A DNA stretch of 15,347 nucleotides from Trueperaceae bacterium (GCA_011390455.1 JAABSI010000068.1:1-15347), one strand, 5' to 3'; shown: positions 1 through 7,805, numbered from the stretch's first letter. Numbers and translations: made by a program. Notes: generated by a model not told the origin, from the letters alone.

Positions 1-337
1 ACACACACGTTGGGGCACCCGCCGGGAGATCAGCTTCACCCCTGGCCCGAGCTTCCCACTCGGGGCCGTCGAGGTCGGCGAGGTCGAACGTGATGGTGCT
101 GGCCGCGAGGTGCAGTGCGGTTGCCTTGGGCAGGTCCAAGACGACCGTCTGGCCCACCACGGCCATATCGTTGTCGCCATCGCCCGCTTTGGCGATCACG
201 TCGGCGCCGGAGCCCAGGGTGGGGTTGATGATGACGGAAGTCGGCTCTACTGAAGCTTCCTCAGTCCCGTCAGCCTGCGCGACTGCGAGACCGACCAGCG
301 CCAGCACCCCGAGTGCGAGCATCGTCTTGCGAAGCAT
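1..337 (-). CDS. Small secreted protein of unknown family, 3' end cut by window edge
   Basis: Reading the minus strand from the ATG at 337 gives about 112 uninterrupted residues running off the left edge. The first 21 or so form a clear Sec signal peptide: MLRK, a hydrophobic run (LALGVLALVGLAVA) and a probable cleavage site after AVAQA. The mature part is acidic and rich in short Val, Ile and Thr segments (SVIINPTLGSGADV, VVGQTVVLDLPKA, STITFDLADLDG), as expected of a beta-rich exported protein. I do not recognise the family. The start is supported by an AGGAGG Shine-Dalgarno at 343-348, five bases before the ATG. The gene is transcribed away from the regulator at 718, with a 380-bp gap between them. 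It may be periplasmic or extracellular. The rest of the protein is needed to say more. Confidence 0.72.
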   Translation of the reverse strand, partial: MLRKTMLALGVLALVGLAVAQADGTEEASVEPTSVIINPTLGSGADVIAKAGDGDNDMAVVGQTVVLDLPKATALHLAASTITFDLADLDGPEWEARARGEADLPAGAPTCV

Positions 338-717
338 GGTTCCCTCCTACTGCATGGAATCCTCGGCGTCGTGCCGCACGGCGCGGAACGACTCGCCGAC
401 GTCAGGCTAGGGGGAGGGACGTGTCCCGTTCGTCTCCGCGTCGATGCCCAGCAGGACGGGCCTGCGTGCCTCGTGCAACGGGGGGTCGGGTCGTGGAAAC
501 GGCAGGCAACGCGGCGGCGACCCCCCAGGTATCGGTGTCCCGGCATCTGCGGGCGAGGCGTGCCATTCTTGTCAGAAGCGAACGATTATGTTCCTCTCAC
601 CCCGATGAACCGGCACGCGCGCGGCATGCGTCGCGCCGACGGCACGACCCGTCGCAGCCGCTGCCGCACGCATCCGAGGGCGACGTGCCACGCAGAGAGG
701 AGAGGTGACGCCACCCC
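338..717. other. Divergent intergenic region, 380 bp
   Basis: This gap lies between two genes pointing away from each other and holds no convincing coding frame. It should contain both promoters. The only AT-rich stretch is about 561-597 and includes GATTATGTT; TATGTT at 587-592 is a possible plus-strand -10 box and CATAAT on the other strand a possible minus-strand one. Neither has a good -35 partner. An inverted repeat, GGGGGGTCG at 480-488 and CGACCCCCC at 518-526, spans a 29-nt loop and could be an operator or chance. A purine-rich AGAGAGGAGAGG run at 694-705 is the likely ribosome binding site for the gene at 718. Confidence 0.5.
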
Positions 718-2589
718 ATGAGCCCACCCGCGCCACGTGCGGTGCTGCACCTGACCTCGCCCGTACACGTGGCGATCGGCGACGACGTGGTGCACGTCCG
801 TCGGATGGGCCTGGCCCTATTGGCGTACCTCGCCCTCGAGGGGCCGACGCGCCGCGAGCGACTCGCCGACATCATCTGGGGCAACCGCCAGGGCCTGCGC
901 AACCTGCGGGTCGAGCTCCACCGCCTGCGGGCGGCGTTCGCTACCGTCGGCGTGACGCCGCTGCAACCCACCGTCGACCCGCTCGCGCTCACGCCCTCCC
1001 TGAGGATCGCCCCGTTCGAAGGCGTCAACGAGTTCCTCGTGGGTCTGGAAGACCTCTCCTCCGACTACCAGGCATGGATCGAACACCGCCGCGACTTGGT
1101 CGAGCGCGCCTCCGTGACCTCCGCCCGCGACGGACTGCTCGAGGCCCTCGCGGGGTCCATCCGTCCGCCTTTCGTCCTCGTGCTGCAGGGCATGGCCGGC
1201 AGCGGTCGCCGGACCCTTGCGATGGCTCTGGCGCACCGTCTGCGTCTGTCCTTCGTCGAGGGCCCCGGCGGCGAAGCGGGCGCCGTGCGGTACCTGCCGC
1301 CCGAACACCACGACACCGCTGGGCTCGCAGGGCGCATCCGGCAGGACCACCGCAGCGTGTGGGTCGTCGGCCGCTCGGCGTACGGAGTCGACTCGCGGCT
1401 CTTGCTGGAGCTGCGGGCGTCCGTGCCGCCCGAACGGCTGCGGTTCGAGACGCTGCGGCCGCTGACCTGGCTCGAGGCCAAGCGCGGCTTCTTGGCAGGG
1501 ATCTCGTTCCACGAGGGCGCCGCCCTCTACCTCGCCTCCTCGGGGCATCCGTCGTACCTGCGTGAGCTGGTGGCGCTGCACGGAACCGACCCCACGAAGA
1601 CGCCGCTTCCGATCCCCCAACGGGTACGCGCCGCGCTCGCGCTCGAAGCCGTCGACCTGAGCGAATCGGGCCAGTTGGCGTTGGAACGCCTGTCGGTCCT
1701 CGGGGACCGCTTCTCGTCGGCGCTGGTCGCGGCGGTGAAAGCGGATGCCGAGCTCGACCAGCTCGAACGGAACGGTTGGCTTCGGTACGAGAACGACGAG
1801 TGGCGCTTCGCCGACCCGATCGTCGCCAAGGTCTTGCGCGCGCGCGTGCCTCCGGGCCAACGTGCGCGGCTCCACCGCCTCGCGGCCGGTTCGTCGTCGA
1901 CCGAAGGTTCCCGTCGCCGGGCCGGGCCACGCTCCCACGCTGCGGGCCTCGCGTCGCGGCGGCGGCAGGACTCGGCTTCGACCGACGATCGTGGGCCGTC
2001 GCGGGGTGGCGCCTGCTCGGGCACGACGCCACCACCGTGGACGCGGGTGACGCCGGGCCGGCCGGTCTTCCTCGACGACCCTGAGCACCACGGCGACGAC
2101 GTGGCGAGCGATGCGGGCTCGATCGTCTGGTCGCGCTTGGCGTCGGCGAACGGTCCCACGGGGATCGCCTGGCGGCTGCCGGACGTGCATCTGGTCGCCC
2201 GACTGACCGGACGCGTCGCGATGGCGCCCGACGGCGACGCCTGCCCGTCCCACGACCCGACCGTGCTGCGGGTGGTCGTGCGCGGTGCGGACTCCCAGAG
2301 CGTCCGCCTCGCGGCGGTCGACGGGGCGAGCGCCGCCGACGGCGACTCGATCTGCTTGCCCGCCGGCGACGCCTTCGAGCACTGGTTCTTGTTGCCCCAC
2401 GGCGCGCGCGGCCTCGATCTGACGTGCCACGCAGCGTCGGTGGTCGTCGAGCTGGAGGTGGCCGTGCACCGGGTCGATGACCACGCACAGGACGGTGCAG
2501 ACCTCGTGATGGCGCTCGACCTGTGCGCTGCGGCAACGCTGGCGCCCTCGGACCTACTCGGGCGCGCGCGGGATCCCGCGCTCTCCTGA
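718..2589 (+). CDS. SARP/BTAD-like regulator with P-loop domain and unusual C-terminus
   Basis: The 623-residue protein is probably a cytoplasmic transcription regulator. Residues 8-70 resemble the winged helix of SARP/BTAD activators (GLALLAYLALEGPTRRERLA, then DIIWGNRQGLRNLRVELHRL). Residues 150-300 form a NTPase-like domain with a degenerate Walker A, GMAGSGRRT at 158-166, where Arg replaces the usual Lys; I see no clear Walker B. Residues 320-390 look like the winged helix that follows NTPase domains in MalT-like regulators (LERLSVLGDRF, NGWLRYENDEWRFADPIVAK). The helical repeats normally expected next are absent. Instead there is an Arg/Ser/Gly-rich stretch (391-447), then a beta-rich domain (about 448-595) that I cannot name. 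The stretch has codon-position bias pointing to another frame, so frameshifts are suspected. The ATG follows a purine-rich AGGAGAGG. The gene converges on the hydrolase gene, three bases apart. Confidence 0.8.
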   Translation: MSPPAPRAVLHLTSPVHVAIGDDVVHVRRMGLALLAYLALEGPTRRERLADIIWGNRQGLRNLRVELHRLRAAFATVGVTPLQPTVDPLALTPSLRIAPFEGVNEFLVGLEDLSSDYQAWIEHRRDLVERASVTSARDGLLEALAGSIRPPFVLVLQGMAGSGRRTLAMALAHRLRLSFVEGPGGEAGAVRYLPPEHHDTAGLAGRIRQDHRSVWVVGRSAYGVDSRLLLELRASVPPERLRFETLRPLTWLEAKRGFLAGISFHEGAALYLASSGHPSYLRELVALHGTDPTKTPLPIPQRVRAALALEAVDLSESGQLALERLSVLGDRFSSALVAAVKADAELDQLERNGWLRYENDEWRFADPIVAKVLRARVPPGQRARLHRLAAGSSSTEGSRRRAGPRSHAAGLASRRRQDSASTDDRGPSRGGACSGTTPPPWTRVTPGRPVFLDDPEHHGDDVASDAGSIVWSRLASANGPTGIAWRLPDVHLVARLTGRVAMAPDGDACPSHDPTVLRVVVRGADSQSVRLAAVDGASAADGDSICLPAGDAFEHWFLLPHGARGLDLTCHAASVVVELEVAVHRVDDHAQDGADLVMALDLCAAATLAPSDLLGRARDPALS

Positions 2590-2592
2590 CGC

Positions 2593-4338
2593 TCAGCCCT
2601 CGCCCCCCCGCACGATCCCCCGCAGCACCTCGATCGCGAACTTGGGCCGCCGCTCGGCGTCCAGGAGCCCGTTGCGCTCCTGCTCCACGTCGGTGAGCTG
2701 GGTGTAGCACCAGCCCGCCACGTGCGGGTACCGGCGCACCGCGTCGAAGAGGCCCTGGAGCCGCTCCAGGAAGGCGGCCTCGTCGGCGGGATCGTCGCCG
2801 TAGCCCCAGTCCTGCGGGCGCTCGACGTCGCCCTCGGGGATCCATTTGATGCCGCCGAACTCGTCGACGATCAGCGGCTGCCCCGCGTACGGGGGTTCCA
2901 GGTCGGGCTCGTTGCGCACCACGTCGGGGTAGGGCGCGAGCAGCCGGTCGAGCTCGGCCGGGTCCTGGGTGTAGTGGTGGACGGTCCACAGGTCGGGGTC
3001 GACGTGTACCCAACCGCTGGCGTCGTTGACCGGCCGGGTGGGGTCGAGCGCGCGCGTGAGCGCGGCGGCGTCGGCGACGGTGCGGCCGTGCTGCGGGTCG
3101 CGGGCGGCGGCCGGGTCGGTCTCGTTGAAGGGGGTCCAGGCGACGATCGAGGGGTGCGAACGGAGCTCGCCCACGACGGTCGCCCACTCGGCAAGGAAGT
3201 TGCGGGCGGCCTCCGGCGAGGTCAGGTCGAGGCCCCAGCTGGCCGATTCGGCCCAGGTGAGGTAGCCCAGCCGGTCGGCCCAGTAGTGGTACCGCGGCTC
3301 GAAGACCTTCTGGTGCAGGCGCGCGCCGTCGAAGCCGAGCGCCTGGCCCAGCTCGACGTCCCGGCGCAGGGCCTCGTCGCTCGGGGCGGTCCAGAGCGTC
3401 TCGGGCCAGTAGCCCTGGTCCAGGACCAACGCCTGGCGCACCGGTTCGCCGTTCAGCAGGGTCTGGCCCCCACGCACGCTCAGGTCGCGCAGGCCGACGT
3501 AGGACGCCACGCGGTCGAGTTCGCGCCCGGCCTCGTCCAGCACCGCGACGTCCAGGTCGTAGAGCGCCGGGTCGGCGGGCGACCAGGGGCGCGCGGCGGG
3601 GGCGTGCAGCGCGAGCGGGACGCCGTCGTGCGCGGGCGCCTCGTCCTCGGCGAGCACGGCGCCGTCCGCGTCCAGGAGCCGGACGCGCCAGGTCCGTGCC
3701 TCGGCGGAGGGCCAGAAGCGCGGGGTGGCGTGGACGGTGCGGGTGGCGGCGCTGCCGAGCGCGTCCAGGCCCTCGAGCCCGCCGTGCGGGACCGCCTCGA
3801 GCCAGACCGTCTGCCAGACGCCGGTCACGCGGGTGTAGAAGCACTGGTACGACTCGAGCCGCGAAGACTGTTTGCCGCCGGGCTGCAGGCCCGTGCGCAC
3901 GTCGTCGAGGCAGTGGAGCACCACCTCGACGTCCTCGCCGGGGCCGGCCCAGCGCGACAGGTCGACGTCGATGCGGGTCGATCCGCCCCAGTGCTCGCGG
4001 GCGAGCTGGCCCCCCACGAAGACGCGGGTGCGGTAGTCGGCGGCGCCGATCCGCAGGATCGGGGCGGCGCCCTGCCAGTCGGCCGGGATGGCCACGCGCC
4101 GCCGGTACCAGACGCTCGGGATGAAGCCGCGCTCGCCGATGCCCGAGGCGCGGCTCTCGGGGGCGAAGGGGACGAGGATCGTGCGGTCGAAGTCCGCCCG
4201 CGGGGCCTCGGTCGGGCCGGCGCCGGCGGGGTCGATCGCGAAGTCCCAGGCGCCGTTGAGGTTCACCCACCGGTCGCGGCGGAGCCGGGGGCGCGGGTGT
4301 TCGGGGCGGGGGACGACGGTGGGGGACTCGGGGCCCAT
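2593..4338 (-). CDS. Glycoside hydrolase family 2 (beta-galactosidase/glucuronidase-like)
   Basis: This is a 581-residue retaining beta-glycosidase of family GH2. Domain order is visible: an N-terminal sugar-binding jelly roll (about 20-180, LRRDRWVNLNGAWDFAID, SVWYRRRVAIP), an Ig-like beta-sandwich (about 195-285), and a TIM barrel (about 290-575). The predicted acid/base is Glu406 in WTPFNETD and the predicted nucleophile Glu493 in IVDEFGG; both match GH2 signatures. There is no signal peptide, so it should act in the cytoplasm on sugar imported by the transporter encoded just upstream in the same operon. The length is at the short end for the family, with no extra C-terminal domain. Exact specificity (galactoside, glucuronide, mannoside) cannot be read from the sequence. 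No good Shine-Dalgarno precedes the ATG. A perfect 30-nt palindrome lies between this gene and the binding-protein gene. Confidence 0.93.
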   Translation of the reverse strand: MGPESPTVVPRPEHPRPRLRRDRWVNLNGAWDFAIDPAGAGPTEAPRADFDRTILVPFAPESRASGIGERGFIPSVWYRRRVAIPADWQGAAPILRIGAADYRTRVFVGGQLAREHWGGSTRIDVDLSRWAGPGEDVEVVLHCLDDVRTGLQPGGKQSSRLESYQCFYTRVTGVWQTVWLEAVPHGGLEGLDALGSAATRTVHATPRFWPSAEARTWRVRLLDADGAVLAEDEAPAHDGVPLALHAPAARPWSPADPALYDLDVAVLDEAGRELDRVASYVGLRDLSVRGGQTLLNGEPVRQALVLDQGYWPETLWTAPSDEALRRDVELGQALGFDGARLHQKVFEPRYHYWADRLGYLTWAESASWGLDLTSPEAARNFLAEWATVVGELRSHPSIVAWTPFNETDPAAARDPQHGRTVADAAALTRALDPTRPVNDASGWVHVDPDLWTVHHYTQDPAELDRLLAPYPDVVRNEPDLEPPYAGQPLIVDEFGGIKWIPEGDVERPQDWGYGDDPADEAAFLERLQGLFDAVRRYPHVAGWCYTQLTDVEQERNGLLDAERRPKFAIEVLRGIVRGGEG

Positions 4339-4356
4339 GGCGCGACGACAGGCACA

Positions 4357-4386
4357 CGGGGCTGCGGCCGATCGGCCGCAGCCCCG
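4357..4386 (-). repeat. 30-nt perfect palindrome between binding-protein and hydrolase genes
   Basis: The bases form a perfect, almost purely G/C palindrome centred on GATC at 4370-4373, with arms built from CGGGGCTGCGGCC. As RNA it would fold into a 13-bp stem with a four-base loop. It starts eight bases after the stop of the solute-binding protein gene and ends 18 bases before the ATG of the hydrolase. No U-tract follows on the transcribed strand, so it is not a standard terminator. Hairpins in this position in sugar-uptake operons commonly protect the binding-protein mRNA from 3' decay and lower expression of downstream genes; that role is inferred here. A DNA-level operator is the alternative. 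Confidence 0.65.
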
Positions 4387-4394
4387 AGTCCCGT

Positions 4395-5684
4395 TCAGTC
4401 GAGCAGGTCCTGCACGGCGAGGTCGGCGTCGCCCAGCGCGTCGGCGATCGGCTTGCCGGTCAGCCAGATGGCCTGCAGCTCGCGGTTGAGCACGTCCTGG
4501 ATGGCGTCGTAGCGGACGACCGGGACCACGTCGCGGGCGATGGCCGCGGTGCGGACGTACTCGTCGCGGTGCGGCAGCGCGGCGTAGGCGTCGCTCTCGA
4601 GCACCGAGGTGCGCACGGCGAGGTGGCCGGTGCGGGCCCAGGCCAGGTTCTGCTCGTTGATGTGCGCGAGCAGCCCGAGCGCGGCTTCATAGGCCTCGGC
4701 GTCGCGGCTGGTGTTCACGGGGATCGCCCAGAGGTGGTTGCTGGCCCAGGTGGCGTCTTCGCTGAAGAGCGTCGGGAAGTCGGCGGCGAAGTAGTCGGTG
4801 AGCGCCACGTCGGGGTCGGCGGCCTGCGCGTCGTAGAAGTCGACCACCCAGGTGCCGTTCACCAGGATCGCGGCCTCGCCGTCGAGGAAGCTCTGCTGCG
4901 AGTCGGCGTAGTCGAGCCGGGGGTCGGCGTAGCCGCCGTCGAAGAGCGAGACGATGGCCTCGACCGCGCGCACGGCCTCGGCCGAGTCGACGTTGGCCTC
5001 GCCGTCGGCGAAGAGCTCCGCGCCCTGCTGCCACACCAGCGCCATCACCAGGCGGACGCCGATGGGGAACTGCGCGAAGTCGGCGGCCAGGTAGTCGGCG
5101 CCGGTGGCCTCCTCGACCATGCGGGCGTGCTCGAGCATCTCTTCCGGGCTCGAGGGCAGGATCGGAGCGCCGTCGGCGTCGACGAGGCCGGCCGCCTCCA
5201 TGATCTCGAGGTTCACGTGCCACAGGTTGGCGTGCGCGTCCATGGGGACGCCGTAGATGCGGCCGTCGAAGGTGACGGCCTCGCGGGCCGCGTCCGCCCA
5301 GTCGTCCGGGTCGATGCCGGCGGCCTCGAGGTCGGCGCTCAGGTCGGTGAGCGCGCCGATGGCGGCGAACTCGGGGATGTTGCTCGAGTGCATCACGTGC
5401 ACGTTCGGCGGGTTGCCGGCGGCGTAGCTCGCCTTGATCTGGTCGTAGTAGTTGCCCCAGTCGGTCGGCAGCGTCTCGACGGTGACGCCGTTGTCGGCCG
5501 CGCTGAAGTCGTCGATGATCGCCTGGATGATGCAGGGCTCGCCGACCGCGTCGGCGATCGAGACGCCCGGGACGTCGCAGGCGCCGAAGAAGCGGCCCAG
5601 CGTGATCGTGGTGTCCTGCGCGAGCGCCGGGGACGCGGCGAGGGCGAGGACGAGCAGGGCGAGGACGGTTCGGATGCGTCGCAT
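4395..5684 (-). CDS. ABC transporter extracellular sugar-binding protein (family 1)
   Basis: This 429-residue protein captures a sugar outside the membrane and delivers it to the two permeases encoded upstream. Residues 1-22 are a Sec signal peptide (MRRIRTVLALLVLALAASPALA, cleaved before QDTT). There is no lipobox Cys. The body has family 1 solute-binding features: PPNVHVMHSSNIPEFAAIG at about 92-110, FDGRIYGVPMDAHANLWHVN near 139-158, and FLDGEAAILVNGTWVVDFY near 266-284. Cys36 and Cys51 could form a disulfide. The start was placed at the ATG at 5684, which has an AGGAGG at 5689-5694; the open frame extends farther upstream only across the intergenic region and an out-of-frame part of the permease gene. 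It is the third gene of the operon, 59 bases after the MalG-type permease gene. The ligand is unknown, but the adjacent GH2 enzyme suggests an oligosaccharide or glycoside. Confidence 0.93.
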   Translation of the reverse strand: MRRIRTVLALLVLALAASPALAQDTTITLGRFFGACDVPGVSIADAVGEPCIIQAIIDDFSAADNGVTVETLPTDWGNYYDQIKASYAAGNPPNVHVMHSSNIPEFAAIGALTDLSADLEAAGIDPDDWADAAREAVTFDGRIYGVPMDAHANLWHVNLEIMEAAGLVDADGAPILPSSPEEMLEHARMVEEATGADYLAADFAQFPIGVRLVMALVWQQGAELFADGEANVDSAEAVRAVEAIVSLFDGGYADPRLDYADSQQSFLDGEAAILVNGTWVVDFYDAQAADPDVALTDYFAADFPTLFSEDATWASNHLWAIPVNTSRDAEAYEAALGLLAHINEQNLAWARTGHLAVRTSVLESDAYAALPHRDEYVRTAAIARDVVPVVRYDAIQDVLNRELQAIWLTGKPIADALGDADLAVQDLLD

Positions 5685-5688
5685 GGTG

Positions 5689-5694
5689 CCTCCT
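5689..5694 (-). promoter_or_regulatory. Shine-Dalgarno AGGAGG fixing the binding-protein start
   Basis: A consensus AGGAGG lies four bases before the ATG at 5684. It decides the start of the binding-protein gene against longer in-frame readings that run into the permease gene. It is the strongest ribosome binding site in the operon, which suits the need for excess binding protein. Confidence 0.8.
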
Positions 5695-5743
5695 TGGGGC
5701 AGGGCGCGGGGTGCGCCGGGGGGACGTGCGGGGGCGGGAGCGC

Positions 5744-6583
5744 TCACTTGCCGCTCCCCATCGCGATGCCACGGACGACGTGGCGTTGGAAGATCAGGAA
5801 CAGCAGCACCACCGGCAGGCTCGCGAGCACGCCGGAGGCCATCACGCGCCCCAGCCCCTCGCTCTGCGCGAAGTTGCTCTGCAGGCTGGCGAGGCCGAGC
5901 GTGATGGTGAACATCTCGGGGCGGCTCGCCGAAACGAGCGGCCACAGGTAGTCGTTCCAGGCGTACAGGAAGGTGAGGATGGCGAGGGTGGTCATGGCCG
6001 GCCGCGCGAGCGGCAGCATGATGCGCGTGAAGATGACCCAGCGGTTGGCGCCGTCGAGCGCGGCGGCCTCGTCGAGGTAGGTGGGGATGCCGCGGAAGAA
6101 CTGCGTCATCAGGAACACCCCGATGGGCACCGCCACGCGCGGCGCGATGAGCGCCGCGTAGCCGTTGTGCCATCCCCACTCGGCGAACTGCGTGTAGAGC
6201 GGGATGAAGACCGCCTGCTCGGGGATCACGAGGCCGGCGAGCACCAGCGGGAACAGGATGCGCTTGCCGGGGAACGGGATGCGCGCGAAGGCGTAGCCGG
6301 CGAGCGAGGCGGTGGCGAGCACCGCGAAGGTCATGCCGCCGGCGACGATCGCGCTGTTGAGGAACCAGCGCGGGGTGAGGCCGCTGCCGAGCACGAAGGA
6401 CAGGTTGTCGAGCGTGAAGGGCCAGGGAATGAGGCCCCAGGCGACGTTCGAGGTGGTGCGGGCGAGCAGGTCGTTGGGCTGCAGCGCCAGCGAGACCATC
6501 CAGACGATGGGGATCAGCCAGACCAGCGCCAGCAGCACCAGCACCACGGTCCAGAGGCGGCGGGACGCGCCCGAGCCGGCCAC
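5744..6583 (-). CDS. Carbohydrate ABC transporter permease, MalG family
   Basis: This 279-residue membrane protein is one half of the sugar channel. It has about six transmembrane segments, beginning at LWTVVLVLLALVWLIPIVW (10-28) and including FLNSAIVAGGMTFAVLATAS, LFPLVLAGLVIPEQAVFIPL and VLASLPVVLLFLIF. The family EAA loop, which docks the ATPase, is at about 172-196 (EAAALDGANRWVIFTRIMLP). Length and layout are normal for MalG/UgpE-type permeases. The start is GTG at 6583, one base after the TGA of the MalF-type permease gene, so translation is probably coupled. The C-terminus (GIAMGSGK) is the usual family ending. No ATPase gene is present in the window, so the cognate ATPase is probably a shared MsmK/UgpC-type protein encoded elsewhere. 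Confidence 0.94.
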   Translation of the reverse strand: MAGSGASRRLWTVVLVLLALVWLIPIVWMVSLALQPNDLLARTTSNVAWGLIPWPFTLDNLSFVLGSGLTPRWFLNSAIVAGGMTFAVLATASLAGYAFARIPFPGKRILFPLVLAGLVIPEQAVFIPLYTQFAEWGWHNGYAALIAPRVAVPIGVFLMTQFFRGIPTYLDEAAALDGANRWVIFTRIMLPLARPAMTTLAILTFLYAWNDYLWPLVSASRPEMFTITLGLASLQSNFAQSEGLGRVMASGVLASLPVVLLFLIFQRHVVRGIAMGSGK

Positions 6584-6584
6584 G

Positions 6585-7724
6585 TCAGGCGTCCCCGCGC
6601 GAGGCGCGCATCTGCAGCAGGGCGAAGACGAGCATGAAGGCGAACAGGACGATCGCGAGCGCCGAGGCGTAGCCGAGCTCGCTGTTGCGGAAGCCGGTCT
6701 GGTAGATGTACCGGACCCAGACCTGGGTGGCGTCGTTGGGGCCGCCGCGCGTGATCAGGTGGCTCTGCCCGAACACCTGGAAGTGCAGGATGATCTGCAG
6801 CACCACCACCAGCGTGGTCGTGCGGCTGAGCGCCGGCAGGGTGATGTGGCGCAGCAGCGCCCAGGGGCCGGCGCCGTCGAGCCGGGCGGCCTCGTTGCGC
6901 TCGGCCGGGATCTCCTGGAGGCCGGCGAGGAACAGGATCATCGCGAAGCCGAGCGACCACCACACCGTGGCCATCACGATCGCCGGCATCGCCAGGTCGG
7001 GGTTCGTCACCCAGGCGAGCGGCTCGAGCCCGAGGCTGGTGAAGGCGTGCGCGATCAGCCCCTGGCGCGGGCTCAGGGTCAGCTGCCAGATGAGCGTCAC
7101 CACCGTGACCGACAGCACCTGCGACAAGAAGAAGGCGGTGCGCAGCACGGCCGACAGGCGGTCGTCGCGGTTGAGCCCGATCGCGAGCGCGAGCCCCAGC
7201 GCGGCGACGGCCGGGACCGTCAGCGCCACGAAGGTGAGGGTGTTGCCGACGATGGGCCAGAAGCGCCGGTCGCCCCAGCGGCCGTCCTCGCCCGGGTGGA
7301 GGCCGAGCGCGAAGCCGAAGAGGAGCAGCCCGGCCACGATCGCGGTGATCGCCGCGCCGCGCCCGATCCGCTCGGTGCGCCAGGCCCAGAGCGCGAGGGC
7401 GACCCCCGCGAGGCCGAGCGCGCGCACCGCCCACTGGTGCTCGACGCTCCAGACGAGGCCGTCGCCCCAGAGCATGCGCACGTAGTTGTCGAGGCCGACG
7501 AAGGTCTTGGCGTCGGGGTTGATGGCCACCGCCAGCAGGTTCCAGTCGTGCAGGCTGATCCACACGCCGCGGACGAAGGGCCAGAGCAAGAAGGCGACGT
7601 AGGCGAGCAGGAACGGGCCGACGAACAGGTACCCGGCGACCGCATCCTGGACGGCGCGCCCGGTGCGCGCGGCGCGCGGGTTCGTGCGGGCACGGATCGC
7701 GGGGGTTGAGGTCGAGCTGGCCAT
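6585..7724 (-). CDS. Carbohydrate ABC transporter permease, MalF family, with inserted helices
   Basis: This 379-residue membrane protein is the partner of the MalG-type permease. The N-terminal cytoplasmic tail leads into a first helix (GYLFVGPFLLAYVAFLLWPF, 31-50), then the typical SLHDWNLL and FVGLDNYVRML segments. The EAA loop is NEAARLDGAGPWALLRHITL at about 277-296. Most relatives are near 300 residues. Here about 60 extra residues between 92 and 154 carry two additional hydrophobic helices (ALGLAGVALALWAW and AAITAIVAGLLLFGFALGL) before the conserved RFWPIVGNTLTF segment. I chose the ATG at 7724, preceded by AGAGGAG at 7731-7737; a longer open frame to 7865 runs through the promoter. 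It is the first gene of the operon. Confidence 0.93.
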   Translation of the reverse strand: MASSTSTPAIRARTNPRAARTGRAVQDAVAGYLFVGPFLLAYVAFLLWPFVRGVWISLHDWNLLAVAINPDAKTFVGLDNYVRMLWGDGLVWSVEHQWAVRALGLAGVALALWAWRTERIGRGAAITAIVAGLLLFGFALGLHPGEDGRWGDRRFWPIVGNTLTFVALTVPAVAALGLALAIGLNRDDRLSAVLRTAFFLSQVLSVTVVTLIWQLTLSPRQGLIAHAFTSLGLEPLAWVTNPDLAMPAIVMATVWWSLGFAMILFLAGLQEIPAERNEAARLDGAGPWALLRHITLPALSRTTTLVVVLQIILHFQVFGQSHLITRGGPNDATQVWVRYIYQTGFRNSELGYASALAIVLFAFMLVFALLQMRASRGDA

Positions 7725-7784
7725 CGACCGCTCCTCTCCCAGGCAGGGCTCCCAGCCATCGGGGGTGACGACGCTGAACACACG

Positions 7785-7802
7785 GATAACGCTGAGGTAT
7801 TC
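7785..7802. promoter_or_regulatory. Imperfect dyad at the operon transcription start, possible operator
   Basis: GATAAC at 7785-7790 and GTATTC at 7797-7802 form an imperfect dyad (GAnnAC, six bases, GTnnTC). It sits at the predicted transcription start of the permease operon, where a bound repressor would block RNA polymerase. The divergent ArsR-type regulator is the obvious candidate. Only eight of the twelve arm positions pair, so this is tentative. Confidence 0.25.
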
Positions 7803-7805
7803 ATG

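Noticed and set aside
247..546. Minus-strand open frame of 99 codons
   Set aside because: It overlaps the signal-peptide gene in another frame and is Cys/Arg-rich, as expected of a shadow frame.
817..2484. Minus-strand open frame of 555 codons antisense to the regulator
   Set aside because: Its composition is that of a complement-strand shadow, and the plus strand has clear winged-helix motifs.
1025..4357. Very long minus-strand open frame of 1110 codons
   Set aside because: It lies antisense to the regulator and out of frame over the GH2 gene. Its translation is Arg/Pro/Ala-rich without any motif; it is open only because stop codons are rare at this GC content.
4357..4386. Reading the palindrome as a rho-independent terminator
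   Set aside because: No U-tract follows on the transcribed strand, and the hydrolase gene directly downstream appears to belong to the same operon.
2722..4512. Plus-strand open frame of 596 codons
   Set aside because: It is the complement of the GH2 gene, whose catalytic motifs are intact; the translation is Val/Gly/Arg-rich and without a signature.
5685..6179. N-terminal extension of the binding protein into the permease gene
   Set aside because: The true start has a signal peptide and an AGGAGG site at 5684; the extension is out-of-frame permease sequence.
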